Of a DNA stretch of 64,000 bases, positions 1-7,568 are shown in pieces. Under the pieces are notes generated by a model. The model was given only the letters and a program-made list of their open reading frames with translations, ran no database searches and had not been told where the DNA came from. This stretch comes from Kineosporia succinea. GTDB taxonomy: Bacteria; Actinomycetota; Actinomycetes; Actinomycetales; Kineosporiaceae. The stretch lies in NCBI RefSeq assembly GCF_030811555.1, contig NZ_JAUSQZ010000001.1:3903241-3967240 (forward strand). The letters are read 5' to 3'. How positions within the stretch are numbered: position 1 is the stretch's first letter; each line of letters starts with the position of its first letter. The position numbers and the translations under genes were made by a program.

Positions 1-570
1 GCGCTGCACGGGGCCGGCGGCCCGACGGTGCTCGCGCTGCGGGTGCTGGCGCTGGCCGAGCCCGCCGAGGTGGACGCGACGGTGCCGCTGGCCTCGATGG
101 CCGACCGGTTCGCGCGCATCGACCGGCTGATGGCCGGCAGCCGCCCGACCCCGCGCAGTGTGGGCAAGCCGATCGAGATGCCGGTGCCGCCGACCACGGC
201 GACCAACGCGTCGTGGGCGGGCGTGGCACCGCCGCGGTCGGGCTGGGACGTGCACGGAGTGGTGCCGTTCGCCCTGCTGCGGCAGGCCGCGCGGGCCGGC
301 ATCGACGAGGTCGCGGCCGGGGTGCCCGCCGGGTCGGGGGCGTCGGCGGTGGCCCGGTTGCGGGGGCTGGTGTGGGGACGCACGTTGCTGGAAGACGCGT
401 CGACGGGCGCCTCGGTCGGGGTGCCCGCCGGGGCGGCGTTCGCGGCCGAGGCCTTCGGGTTCCTGGGGAAGACCGAAGACGACTCGGCCAGCCTGCACTC
501 GGCCGGGCCCTGGTGGCGGCTGAGCACGGCCCGAGGGCACGTGCTGGCCCGGGGGTCCAGTCTGTTCTGA
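1..570 (+). CDS. Unrecognised protein, 5' end outside the window
   Basis: The reading frame is open from the first base, so the start lies to the left; an internal GTG at 28 is probably not the true start. About 189 residues are visible, soluble, rich in Ala, Gly and Pro, with no membrane segment or signal peptide. A Pro-Pro-Thr-Thr-Ala-Thr-Asn-Ala-Ser-Trp-Ala-Gly stretch near residues 65-75 and a later Val-Trp-Gly-Arg look like conserved family motifs, but I cannot name the family. The TGA is 3 bp from the stop of the convergent haemoglobin gene, so the two transcripts must overlap or share a terminator within coding sequence. Coding is supported by strong GC bias at third positions. No function is proposed. 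Confidence 0.7.
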   Translation, partial: ALHGAGGPTVLALRVLALAEPAEVDATVPLASMADRFARIDRLMAGSRPTPRSVGKPIEMPVPPTTATNASWAGVAPPRSGWDVHGVVPFALLRQAARAGIDEVAAGVPAGSGASAVARLRGLVWGRTLLEDASTGASVGVPAGAAFAAEAFGFLGKTEDDSASLHSAGPWWRLSTARGHVLARGSSLF

Positions 571-573
571 GTC

Positions 574-1029
574 TCAGCCGGGTGTGTTCTGCAGGCTGAA
601 GGCGGCGCGCTCCAGGTAGTCCCAGAGCATGCGCTCGAGCTCGGGATGCAGGTCGAGGCTGTCGACGCCTGCCCGCATGTGCTTGAGCCAGCGGTCGCGG
701 GCGTCACTGTCGACCTTGAACGGCATGTGACGCATACGCAGACGCGGGTGCCCGCGCTGCTGGCTGTAGGTGGTGGGGCCGCCCCAGTACTGCTCGAGGA
801 ACATCAGCAGACGCTCCTGCGCCGGGCCCAGGTCTTCTTCGGGGTACATCGGGCGCAGAACCTCGTCGTCCGCGATGCCCTGATAGAAGACGTGCACCAG
901 CTTCGCGAACGTCTCCCGCCCGCCGACCGCCTCGTAGAAGGTGATCTTCTCGCCGTCGGCCTGACCGGCCGCCGCGGCCGGTCTGGCCCCGGTCGGCACC
1001 ACGCCCAGGGTCGTCTTCTCGTCCGCCAT
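574..1029 (-). CDS. glbO: Group II truncated haemoglobin (trHbO)
   Basis: Small haem protein that binds oxygen and is thought to act in oxygen handling or detoxification in the cytosol. After a variable 25-residue N-tail the globin fold starts at FYEAVGG, followed by [23 protein letters not shown] and the trHbO-typical [20 protein letters not shown] and WLKHM segments. The proximal histidine is expected in the RMRHMPF region. I chose ATG at 1029 because a GGGAA lies just before it; an in-frame GTG at 1044 would add five residues without a ribosome binding site. Its start codon overlaps the start of the divergent small ORF. The actinobacterial trHbO assignment is confident; the exact physiological role is not shown by the sequence. 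Confidence 0.93.
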   Translation of the reverse strand: MADEKTTLGVVPTGARPAAAAGQADGEKITFYEAVGGRETFAKLVHVFYQGIADDEVLRPMYPEEDLGPAQERLLMFLEQYWGGPTTYSQQRGHPRLRMRHMPFKVDSDARDRWLKHMRAGVDSLDLHPELERMLWDYLERAAFSLQNTPG

Positions 1030-1177
1030 GCTTCCCAGTCTCACCTATCGCCCGGCGATCAACGAAGCCAGCCCGGCCTTCGCCGCCGCCCTGCCCCACG
1101 CGATCGTCACCCAGGTGCTGCTGGTGGCCGTGTTCGCGGCGCACGGGGTGCGGGCGTACCGGCGGCTGGGGCGGTGA
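1028..1177 (+). CDS. Putative 49-residue single-pass membrane peptide
   Basis: A short ORF begins with ATG at 1028 and ends at TGA 1175-1177. Third positions are almost entirely G/C, as in neighbouring genes. The product would have an N-terminal polar stretch, one hydrophobic segment (about residues 22-38, [14 protein letters not shown] core) and a basic C-tail ending RAYRRLGR, as in small inner-membrane proteins with a cytoplasmic C-terminus. The ATG overlaps the haemoglobin ATG head to head in a CATG tetramer, leaving no room for a ribosome binding site on this side. Translation would therefore need a leaderless transcript or a start elsewhere. I do not recognise a family. It could also be chance open frame. 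Confidence 0.4.
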   Translation: MLPSLTYRPAINEASPAFAAALPHAIVTQVLLVAVFAAHGVRAYRRLGR

Positions 1178-1226
1178 GCGCTCGGCCCTTGTCCGCAGGA
1201 TCCAAGACCGGGGGAGGTGCGGGTCC

Positions 1227-1232
1227 TAGCGT
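1227..1232 (+). promoter_or_regulatory. -10 box of a probably leaderless promoter for the VOC gene
   Basis: TAGCGT fits the actinobacterial TANNNT -10 pattern and ends 7 nt before the ATG at 1240, the spacing expected when transcription starts at or next to the start codon. No convincing -35 is seen. Similar boxes precede 16050 and 36841. Confidence 0.45.
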
Positions 1233-1239
1233 GACGGAC

Positions 1240-1638
1240 ATGAAGCTCCGACTCGCCGTCATCGAATTCGTCGTCTCCGACATGGCCGCCACGCTGGCCT
1301 TCTACCGCCTGCTCGGGCTGGACCTGCCCGATCCGGCGGTGGCCGGGGGCGAGCCCCACGTGCAGGCCGATCTCGGGGGGATCCAGCTCGCGTTCGACAC
1401 CGAGGAGACCATCCGGTCGTTCCACCCGGAGTGGACCCGGCCCCCGGCCGGTGCCGGCCAGTCGGCCGTGGCGCTGCTCGCCGGGTCCCCGGGAGAGGTG
1501 GACGAGGCCTACGCGGCCGTCGTGGCGGCCGGGTACGAGGGCGAACTGGCGCCCTGGGACGCGGTGTGGGGGCAGCGGTACGCCGTGGTGCGTGACCCGG
1601 ACGGGAACCAGGTCGACCTCTTCGCGCCGCTGGGCTGA
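1240..1638 (+). CDS. VOC (glyoxalase/bleomycin-resistance fold) family protein
   Basis: A 132-residue single VOC unit: it opens with the first beta strand and helix (AVIEFVVSDMAATLAFYRLLGL) and closes with the family signature DPDGNQVDLF, the last strand carrying a usual metal-ligand position. VOC proteins bind a divalent metal and act as lyases, dioxygenases or drug-sequestering proteins; the substrate cannot be told from sequence. ATG 1240 was chosen because a TAGCGT box lies 7 nt upstream; an in-frame GTG at 1231 would add three residues and has a GGAGG 13 nt before it. The gene stands alone, between the small ORF and the RiPP locus, and there is no sign that it belongs to the latter. Confidence 0.85.
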   Translation: MKLRLAVIEFVVSDMAATLAFYRLLGLDLPDPAVAGGEPHVQADLGGIQLAFDTEETIRSFHPEWTRPPAGAGQSAVALLAGSPGEVDEAYAAVVAAGYEGELAPWDAVWGQRYAVVRDPDGNQVDLFAPLG

Positions 1639-1827
1639 GCGGCGTGCGGGGACGTGCCGCCGCGGCTGCTCGATCGGGCAGCTACTCGTTCGGCTGAAAA
1701 TGCTTGCCGCACAGGGGAAGAAATGGATCTGAGGCAACCCGGGATGCTTGCCTGGGGTAACTGAATCGGACATATGGGGCGTACAACTGGGTGATCGTTG
1801 TCAGCTGATCAGAAGGGACGGCCGCGC
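1639..1827 (+). promoter_or_regulatory. Upstream region of the RiPP precursor with repeated ATGCTTGCC sites
   Basis: This 189-bp gap is clearly less GC-rich than its surroundings. ATGCTTGCC occurs twice in the same orientation (1700-1708 and 1744-1752, 44 bp apart, about four helical turns). A GGCAA at 1733-1737 forms an inverted partner to each TTGCC. The second copy supplies a possible -35 (TTGCCT, 1748-1753) with CATATG 17 nt further on as a weak -10. AGAAGGGA at 1811-1818 is a good ribosome binding site for ATG 1828. The repeats could bind a regulator, perhaps the AraC-type protein encoded at 3002-3742, but that link is a guess. Confidence 0.45.
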
Positions 1828-1908
1828 ATGACCATCATTCGCTCGCTCCAGAAGAAGATCGCTCACCGTCGCAGTCTGAAGAGCAAGGCCTGGTACGGCT
1901 GGATCTGA
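1828..1908 (+). CDS. Atropopeptide-like RiPP precursor peptide, 26 residues, core AWYGWI
   Basis: A 26-codon ORF with a strong ribosome binding site (AGAAGGGA, 1811-1818, 9 nt before ATG). The first 20 residues form a basic leader: seven Lys/Arg, one His, no acidic residue, beginning MTIIRSLQKK. The C-terminus reads KSKAWYGWI. Established knowledge: tryptorubin A is a ribosomal hexapeptide AWYIWY whose Trp and Tyr side chains are cross-linked by a cytochrome P450 encoded next to its small precursor (atropopeptide family). The last six residues here match four of those six positions (A, W, Y, W), and a P450 gene follows 61 bp downstream in the same direction. The C-terminal Ile means that only W22, Y23 and W25 are aromatic, so the bridging pattern must differ from tryptorubin. 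Family call is inference from the core and partner; cleavage after Lys20 is assumed by analogy. No protease or exporter is nearby. Confidence 0.82.
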   Translation: MTIIRSLQKKIAHRRSLKSKAWYGWI

Positions 1909-1915
1909 TGCGTCA

Positions 1916-1950
1916 CCGGCCCGGCGGGCAGTCACCTCCCGCCGGGCCGG
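1916..1950 (+). terminator. Perfect 13-bp hairpin between precursor and P450
   Basis: CCGGCCCGGCGGG (1916-1928) pairs perfectly with 1938-1950 around a 9-nt loop, starting 7 nt after the precursor stop. There is no U-tract. Such a hairpin in a RiPP operon probably works as a partial terminator or 3' stabiliser, giving many precursor transcripts and few reading through into the P450. Confidence 0.65.
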
Positions 1951-1969
1951 CCGCCGAAAGGGGTTGCCG

Positions 1970-2998
1970 ATGACCGCTGATCGGGCCACCGTACTGGCGC
2001 CGCGCCTGGAGGGGCTGCTCCACGACCACCTGGGGCAGGACCTGTTCCGCCTCGAGAAGGACACCGTCGGCGTGGCCGGCCCGGCGATGACCGACACGCT
2101 GATGCGCAGCCGGCCCGCGGGCCCGGCCGAACGTCCCACCTTCAAGCCGATCTTCGGACGCGCGGTCACCCAGCCGGAGTCGGCGGCGGGGATGCGGGCA
2201 CTGGGACAGGACGTGCGGGCGGCGCTCTCCTCCGCCCAGTCGGCTGCTCCCGACCTCACCGGGCGGTGGCCGCGCACCGGGCACCGCTACCTGCGCGACC
2301 TGGTGCTCGGCCGGGATCCCTACCGGCTGCGCCTGCTCAGTGGCCGCGGCATGCAGCTGCTGCCCCACGTGACCTGGACGTCGTTCGCGGCCGGGGTGGC
2401 CGCCCTGCCGCAAGGACCGGCCCGGAGCGGGATCTCGCACCTGGCCGCGCTGACCACGGGACGGTCCGGGTACCGCGACCGCCGGCACGCGATGGTGCTC
2501 TACCGCCGGCTCTCGGTGCCGGTGGCCCTGCTGGTGTCCACCATGGTCACGAGCGCGCTGTGGCTCGGTGCCCCCTTCGACGACGACACCCCGGACGAGC
2601 ACATCCTGCTCGAGACCCTGCGTCTGCTGCCCCCGTCGTGGAACCTGCTGCGGCTGGCCTCGCCCGAGTACCCGGCGCTCGACGCCCGGATCCGGCCCGG
2701 CGACGACCTGCTCTTCCTGAACTTCCTCAGCCAGCGTGACCCGGCGCTGTGGGACGAGCCCGGGCGGTTCCGCCCGGACCGCTGGCAGGAGCTCGACCCC
2801 GACACCCATCCCGGCTACCTGCCCTTCGGCCATGTGCAGGAACGGTGCTGGGGGCGGCATCTGGCGATGCCCCTGGCGTCGATGCTGCTGAGGCAGTTGC
2901 GCGAGAGTGGCTACACCGTCGACCCGGGGCAGCGCCGGGCGCGGGTTCCGCTCGACGGGCTGCTGGGGGTGTCCGCGGTCTCGGTGGTGCGGCGGTGA
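1970..2998 (+). CDS. Cytochrome P450, probable cross-linking enzyme of the RiPP
   Basis: A 342-residue P450, shorter than the usual roughly 400. The K-helix ExxR is ETLR at residues 215-218. A PERF-like GRFRPDRW precedes the haem loop FGHVQERCWG, with Cys293 as the axial thiolate; the usual second Gly of the loop is Val. The I-helix (A/G)GxxT motif is absent: the aligned region reads VSTMVTSAL. That suggests unusual oxygen activation, as in P450s that couple aromatic rings rather than hydroxylate. AAAGGGG at 1957-1963 and ATG at 1970 fix the start; a TTG at 1964 lies inside that site. By position it should oxidise the Trp/Tyr side chains of the peptide encoded at 1828 into biaryl or C-N bridges. 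It ends 3 bp from the convergent AraC gene. No ferredoxin is encoded nearby. P450 identity is certain; the substrate is inference. Confidence 0.88.
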   Translation: MTADRATVLAPRLEGLLHDHLGQDLFRLEKDTVGVAGPAMTDTLMRSRPAGPAERPTFKPIFGRAVTQPESAAGMRALGQDVRAALSSAQSAAPDLTGRWPRTGHRYLRDLVLGRDPYRLRLLSGRGMQLLPHVTWTSFAAGVAALPQGPARSGISHLAALTTGRSGYRDRRHAMVLYRRLSVPVALLVSTMVTSALWLGAPFDDDTPDEHILLETLRLLPPSWNLLRLASPEYPALDARIRPGDDLLFLNFLSQRDPALWDEPGRFRPDRWQELDPDTHPGYLPFGHVQERCWGRHLAMPLASMLLRQLRESGYTVDPGQRRARVPLDGLLGVSAVSVVRR

Positions 2999-3001
2999 GC
3001 G

Positions 3002-3742
3002 TCAGCTGAGCAGGGTGCGGGGAGTGGTGCCGGTCAGGGACTTCGTCTCGCGGGAGAGGTGGGCCTGGTCGCAGTAGCCCGCGTCGGCGGCCGCCCGGGC
3101 CAGGGGAACGCCGGCACGCGCCCGGGCCAGAGCCCGCTGCAGCCGGAGCACCCGCAGCAGATGACCGGCGCCGTAACCGAAGAGCTCCTGGCTGCGGCGC
3201 TGCAGCTGCCGGGCGCTGAAGCCGGCCCGGTCGGCCATCTCGGCGACCGGCACACCGGCCCGGGCCATGCCGAACACCCGGCGCCCGAGCGGATCGGCCG
3301 GTTCGGGCGCGGAGCGCAGCCAGCTCTCCAGCGCGTGGGCGGCTCCGCCCCGGGTGCGTGTCTCGGCGGCCGCCACCCGTTCGGCGAGCTCGCGGGTGCG
3401 GCGGGTGCCCCACAGATCTTCCAGGGGGACGAGCCGGTCGACGACGTCGGACGCGGCCACTCCCAGCGCGGCGGGTCCGGTGGCGGCGCCGAACCGCAGG
3501 GCCGTGAACCGGGTGGCACCCAGGGGGACAGGAGCGCTCGGCGCGACCGGCGCGTCTTCAGGCAGGGCGCCGGGAACGTGCGTGCGCGCCACCGTGTCGG
3601 GACCGGCGACGATCAGCCGCGAGCCGTCCCACAGCAGGTCGAGGCAGCCGTCGGGCAGGATCAGCGACGGCTGCGCCGCCTCGGACACGCTGCGCCAGAG
3701 CACGACGCCGTCGCGGGCGGCGGGCCGCTCCGCGTAGGTCAT
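3002..3742 (-). CDS. AraC-family transcriptional regulator
   Basis: A 246-residue DNA-binding protein. The N-terminal half has the ILPDGCLDLLWDG motif of the sensor domain often paired with HTH_18 (DUF6597-like). The C-terminal third carries two helix-turn-helix units: PVAEMADRAGFSARQLQRR and PLARAAADAGYCDQAHLSR, ending with the AraC-typical GTTPRTLL. Ligand unknown. ATG at 3742 has no other good start nearby. The gene is convergent with the P450 (3-bp gap) and follows the mscS gene in the same direction but behind a long hairpin, so it is probably transcribed alone. It might control the RiPP operon, but only proximity suggests this. Confidence 0.88.
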   Translation of the reverse strand: MTYAERPAARDGVVLWRSVSEAAQPSLILPDGCLDLLWDGSRLIVAGPDTVARTHVPGALPEDAPVAPSAPVPLGATRFTALRFGAATGPAALGVAASDVVDRLVPLEDLWGTRRTRELAERVAAAETRTRGGAAHALESWLRSAPEPADPLGRRVFGMARAGVPVAEMADRAGFSARQLQRRSQELFGYGAGHLLRVLRLQRALARARAGVPLARAAADAGYCDQAHLSRETKSLTGTTPRTLLS

Positions 3743-3756
3743 GCGGCCAGGCTAGC

Positions 3757-3812
3757 CCGGAACGGGCCCGGCCACGGCCTGGCGATCCAGGCGGTGGCCG
3801 GGCCCGTTCCGG
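3757..3812 (-). terminator. Long hairpin after mscS
   Basis: A perfect 19-bp inverted repeat (3757-3775 with 3794-3812, arms starting CCGGAACGGGCCC) surrounds an inner 5-bp stem CCTGG/CCAGG with a CGAT loop. There is no T-tract. It lies between the mscS stop and the AraC start and can terminate in either direction. Confidence 0.7.
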
Positions 3813-3883
3813 CGCCGACCCTGAGTGATGCGGGGTCGTGGCCCGGCACCGGCGCCGACCCTGAGTGATGCGGGGTCGTGGCC
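3811..3883. repeat. Two-copy 40-bp tandem repeat with internal hairpins
   Basis: A 33-bp sequence starting GGCGCCGACCCTGAGTGATG occurs at 3811-3843 and again, base for base, at 3851-3883 (period 40). Each copy contains CGACCC...GGGTCG, which can form a small stem. It sits at the 3' side of mscS and adjoins the long hairpin; probably a recent duplication of a terminator-like element. Confidence 0.85.
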
Positions 3884-3927
3884 GGGCCCGGCACGCGCCG
3901 CCGCCCCCGGCCGTGACCGGACGCGTC

Positions 3928-5220
3928 CTAGCGGCCCAGCTCCTTCTCCTCCGGGTGACGCTTGGAGCTGGAGTCAGCGGTGGGACTACCGGTGTCCGAG
4001 GAGGACGGGGAGGCAGAGGAGGACGGGGAGGCCGGGGAGCCGAAGGCCGGGTTCATCGGCGGCGTCGGTTCGCCCGAGTTCACGATCACCGTGCGCGGGG
4101 TGGAGTGCATGACGATGCCGTCGCGGCGGAAGTTCAGCCGGATGCGCCGCCGGATCTCACGGGCGATCGGGGCCGACTGGTCGGGCAGCGTCTTGACCAC
4201 CATGCGCACCACGACGCTGTCGGTGGTCACCGACTCGACCCCCCAGATCTCCGGGTCTTCCATGATCAGGGCCGTGTACTTGGGGTCGGCGTGCACCCGG
4301 CGGCCGATCTCCTCGAGCATGTCCTCGACGTGCTCGATGTCTTCCTCGAAGCCGACATTGACGTCGACCACGGCCCGCGACCAGCCCTGCGACGAGTTGC
4401 CGACCGACAGGATCTCGCCGTTGCGCACGTACCAGACCGTGCCGTTGAGGTCGCGCAGCTGCGTCACCCGCAGCCCGACCGCCTCGACCACACCGCTGGC
4501 CTCGCCGACGTTGACCGAGTCGCCCACGCCGTACTGGTCTTCGAGGATCATGAACATGCCGGCCAGCACGTCGCGCACCACGCTCTGCGCACCCAGGCCG
4601 AGGGCCACGCCGATGACGCTGAAACTGGCCAGCAGCGGGGTGATCGGCAGGCCGATCTCGTCCATCACCATCAGGGCGACGACGATGAAGATGATCACCG
4701 AGGTGATGCTGCGCAGCACCTGGGCCAGGGTTTTCGAGCGGGCCCGGCGGCGCGTGACCATCGGGGGAGTGACCGGGGCGGGCGTGGCGTCGGCGTCCTG
4801 GGTGGACTCACCGGTTCTGCCGCCGCCGGGGGCCGTGGTGCCGTCGGCGATGCGGCGCGCGAGTCTCCCGATCAGCCGGTGCACGATCTTGCGCACGAGC
4901 CAGCCGACGAAGATGAGGAACGCGACGCGCAGCGGGGTGCCGAGGATGAAGTCGAGCCACTGGCCGGTGCGCTGACTGCCGGTCACCCGCAGGGTGAGGC
5001 CGCAGATCGAGAAGTCGTCCTTGGTGCAGACCTGGTTCTGGACGTTCTTCTGCGCGTCGACGATGACGTTGGCCAGGCCGTCGGAGATCGAGGTGGCGCT
5101 GGGGGCCGGGGTCGGGCTGACCGTGGGAGATGGAGTGCCGGTGCCGCTCGGGTCGGGGGTCGACGAGCCGAGCAGCGCACTCACCTTGATGTGGGCGGCG
5201 ACGAGTGGAGCGGCGAACAT
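3928..5220 (-). CDS. MscS-family mechanosensitive ion channel
   Basis: A 430-residue membrane protein. A short hydrophobic N-terminus and a Ser/Pro/Thr-rich extracytoplasmic stretch (about residues 20-45) precede one membrane helix near residues 95-115 (LRVAFLIFVGWLV), an Arg-rich cytosolic loop, and two further helices at about 160-215. The MscS pore helix and beta domain follow: GVALGLGAQSVVRDVLAGMF, then YGVGDSVNVGEASGVVE and the RDLNGTVWYVRNGEI segment. A Ser-rich acidic tail ends the protein. Such channels release solutes on osmotic downshock or modulate turgor. The two Cys in the first loop (VCTKDD and SICGL) could form an external disulfide. The gene is monocistronic, bounded by hairpins on its 3' side. 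Confidence 0.92.
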   Translation of the reverse strand: MFAAPLVAAHIKVSALLGSSTPDPSGTGTPSPTVSPTPAPSATSISDGLANVIVDAQKNVQNQVCTKDDFSICGLTLRVTGSQRTGQWLDFILGTPLRVAFLIFVGWLVRKIVHRLIGRLARRIADGTTAPGGGRTGESTQDADATPAPVTPPMVTRRRARSKTLAQVLRSITSVIIFIVVALMVMDEIGLPITPLLASFSVIGVALGLGAQSVVRDVLAGMFMILEDQYGVGDSVNVGEASGVVEAVGLRVTQLRDLNGTVWYVRNGEILSVGNSSQGWSRAVVDVNVGFEEDIEHVEDMLEEIGRRVHADPKYTALIMEDPEIWGVESVTTDSVVVRMVVKTLPDQSAPIAREIRRRIRLNFRRDGIVMHSTPRTVIVNSGEPTPPMNPAFGSPASPSSSASPSSSDTGSPTADSSSKRHPEEKELGR

Positions 5221-5305
5221 TCGGCCGAGGCTATCGGCGTCAGGTGACGACGGTGAAACCCGGATGTGGAGGTTTGTGGACGAACCGGCCCGGGTGAACC
5301 GGCTG

Positions 5306-5372
5306 GATGGGCCGAACTACGTGCGGACGCACGACACGGCCCATCGGCACCCCCACAGTTCGCGGGGGTGCC
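5306..5372 (-). terminator. Two adjacent hairpins after the S9 peptidase gene
   Basis: GATGGGCCG (5306-5314) pairs with 5337-5345, with an inner CGTGCG/CGCACG stem. Directly next to it GGCACCCCC (5346-5354) pairs with GGGGGTGCC (5364-5372). The latter lies 16 bp downstream of the S9 peptidase stop on the minus strand and is the likely terminator. Confidence 0.65.
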
Positions 5373-5387
5373 CGACCGGGGTGGCCG

Positions 5388-7568
5388 CTACAGCTTCAGG
5401 CCCGTCTGGTGGGCCAGGAACGTGATGGTGTCGGTGGACAACGCGATCGTGCGCGACAGCGAGCGGGCACCGTGGCCCACGTCTTTCTCGCGCCGCAGCA
5501 GCACCGGTCGCTCGGACTCCTCGCCCGTGGTGGCGTGCTGCAGGGCCGCGCACAGCTTGCGGGCGTGCAGCGGATCGACCCGGGTGTCGCCGTCGAACAC
5601 CGTGAACAGCGTCGCCGGGTACTCGACGCCCTCCTCGACCCGGTGATACGGCGAGTACGCGAGCAGCCAGCCGAACTGCTCGGGGTCGTCGGCCGAGCCG
5701 TACTCCACGTTCCAGGTCGCGCCCAGGCCGAACTTCTCGTAGCGGATCATGTCGAGCAGGGGCGCCGAGCAGACCACGGCCCGGTACAGCTCCGGCCGCT
5801 GGGTGAGCGCGGCCCCGACCAGCAGCCCGCCGTTCGAGCCGCCGCTGATCGCCAGCTGCGACGAGGTGGTCCAGCCGGTGGCGACCAGGTGCTCGGCCGC
5901 GGCGTGGAAGTCGTCGAAGACGTTCTGCTTGTGGCCGAGCATGCCGGCCCGGTGCCACTCCTCGCCCTCCTCGCTGCCGCCGCGCAGGTTCGCCACCGCG
6001 TAGACGCCGCCGGCCTCGGCCCAGGCCAGGATGGTGGACGAGTAGCCCGGCGTCATCGGGACGCCGAAACCGCCGTAGCCGTAGAGGATCGTGGGCCGCG
6101 GCTCGAGCGGCCCGCCCTCGGCGTCGAGCAGATCGGCGCGGGAGGTCACGAACATCCGCACGATCGTGCCGTCCGCCGAGGTGTACTCCAGCTGACGGGT
6201 GACGACCTCGGGGACCTCGACCGTGCCCGGCGGCTTCGAGTACAGCTCGACCCGGCCGGTCTGCCCGTCGAGCCGGTAGACGTGCGGCGGGGTGACGTGG
6301 TCGGTGTAGGTGAACCAGCACTCGTGCCCGCCCTCGGGCCGCGCCACCAGACCCCCGACGGTGCCGACGCCGGGCAGGTCGACCGAGCCCGAGGGCCCGG
6401 GGTAGCGGGAGCCGGAATCCAGGTCGTGCACGCTGATCTCGGAGACCGCGTGCCGCGTCCACTTCGCCAGCAGGAGCGGGCTGTCGATCAGGGCCTCGCC
6501 GTCGAGCACCGTCCAGTCCTGCAGGACCGCCTCGTCGTGCTGCGGGATCAGGTCGCGCCAGTGCTCGGGGCCGGGGGTGCTCGGGTCGGTCACCGCCAGC
6601 CGGCCGCGCGGGGCGTCGAGGTCGGTGAAGACGTAGAGCCGCCCGTCGCGCCCCACGTGCGCGCCGAACTGGGCGTCGAGACCGGTCGCGATCGGCGTGA
6701 ACCCGGGGGCCTCGTGCGCGCCGGGAGCACTCAGGTCGGCGATCCAGACGTCGTTGCGGGGCGCCGTGCCGATCGCGGCCGAGACCACCAGCCAGCGCCC
6801 GTCGCGCGACAGGCCCACGCCGAAGTAGGTGCGCGGGTCGTGCCCGTCGCCGAACACCTTCACGTCGGTGGACGGGTCGGAACCCACGCGGTGCAGCCAG
6901 ATTCGCCGATGGTACTGCTCCTCACCGGCGGGGACCTGATCGGCGGGCAGGCGGCGCACGTAGAAGAACGCGGGGACCCGGCCCTCGTCGGAGGAGGCGG
7001 CCGGCAGCCCGCCCGGGATCCAGGACACGGGGGAGTAGCGCGCCCGGTCGATCGGCCCGTCGACCAGCTCGCCGGTGGTCACGTCGACGATGCGCAGCAC
7101 GCTCTCCTCGGTGCCGCCCTCGGAGAGCTGGTAGGCCAGCAGCTTGCCCTCGCGGTCGGGCTGCCAGGCGTCGAGCGTGGTGGTGCCCGAGGAGTCAATC
7201 GCGATCGGGTCGACCAGGGGGCGGCGCTCGGCGTCGGGCGCGTCCTGCACGTGGAGCACGCTGTGCTCCTGACCCGGCTCACGGCGCATCGAGAACACCC
7301 GCCCCCCACGCCAGATCGGCACCCCGGTGGCGCCCGAGCCCATCAGCTCACCCAGCCGGCCGCGCATCCGGTCGCGCCCGGCCCAGCCCGCCGACTCCTG
7401 CGCGAACAGCTCGTCCTGAGCCTGTGACCAGGCCCGGGTGGGCTCGGCGGAGGCGTCTTCCAGCCCGCGGTAGGGGTCGGCGACGCCCTGGCCGTGCAGC
7501 TCCTCGACCAGGTCGAGGCGATCGGCAGAGGGCTTGGACACGCCCGATCGTCGGGGGGAGGTGCTCAT
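5388..7568 (-). CDS. Prolyl oligopeptidase family serine peptidase (S9A-like)
   Basis: A 726-residue two-domain peptidase, the usual length for this family. The N-terminal half is the beta-propeller, opening with [12 protein letters not shown]. The C-terminal alpha/beta-hydrolase domain has [17 protein letters not shown] (oxyanion region), the nucleophile in [12 protein letters not shown], Asp in [12 protein letters not shown] and His in DVGHGARS. It cleaves short peptides on the carboxyl side of proline in the cytosol; no signal peptide is visible. ATG at 7568 (MSTSPRRSG) is preferred over the GTG at 7574. It is divergent from the amylomaltase gene with 183 bp between the starts, so the two probably have separate promoters in that gap. 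Confidence 0.93.
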   Translation of the reverse strand: MSTSPRRSGVSKPSADRLDLVEELHGQGVADPYRGLEDASAEPTRAWSQAQDELFAQESAGWAGRDRMRGRLGELMGSGATGVPIWRGGRVFSMRREPGQEHSVLHVQDAPDAERRPLVDPIAIDSSGTTTLDAWQPDREGKLLAYQLSEGGTEESVLRIVDVTTGELVDGPIDRARYSPVSWIPGGLPAASSDEGRVPAFFYVRRLPADQVPAGEEQYHRRIWLHRVGSDPSTDVKVFGDGHDPRTYFGVGLSRDGRWLVVSAAIGTAPRNDVWIADLSAPGAHEAPGFTPIATGLDAQFGAHVGRDGRLYVFTDLDAPRGRLAVTDPSTPGPEHWRDLIPQHDEAVLQDWTVLDGEALIDSPLLLAKWTRHAVSEISVHDLDSGSRYPGPSGSVDLPGVGTVGGLVARPEGGHECWFTYTDHVTPPHVYRLDGQTGRVELYSKPPGTVEVPEVVTRQLEYTSADGTIVRMFVTSRADLLDAEGGPLEPRPTILYGYGGFGVPMTPGYSSTILAWAEAGGVYAVANLRGGSEEGEEWHRAGMLGHKQNVFDDFHAAAEHLVATGWTTSSQLAISGGSNGGLLVGAALTQRPELYRAVVCSAPLLDMIRYEKFGLGATWNVEYGSADDPEQFGWLLAYSPYHRVEEGVEYPATLFTVFDGDTRVDPLHARKLCAALQHATTGEESERPVLLRREKDVGHGARSLSRTIALSTDTITFLAHQTGLKL

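Noticed and set aside
646-1239. Upstream extension of the VOC protein
   Set aside because: The frame is open to 646 but runs antisense through the haemoglobin gene; the VOC fold starts at 1240.
1828-2998. Biarylitide-type RiPP
   Set aside because: Biarylitide precursors are about five residues with a YxH core; here the peptide has 26 residues and an AWYxW core, which fits the atropopeptides instead.
1970-2998. P450 as a truncated pseudogene
   Set aside because: Although short, it has an intact frame, ribosome binding site, ExxR and haem Cys, and is paired with an intact precursor.
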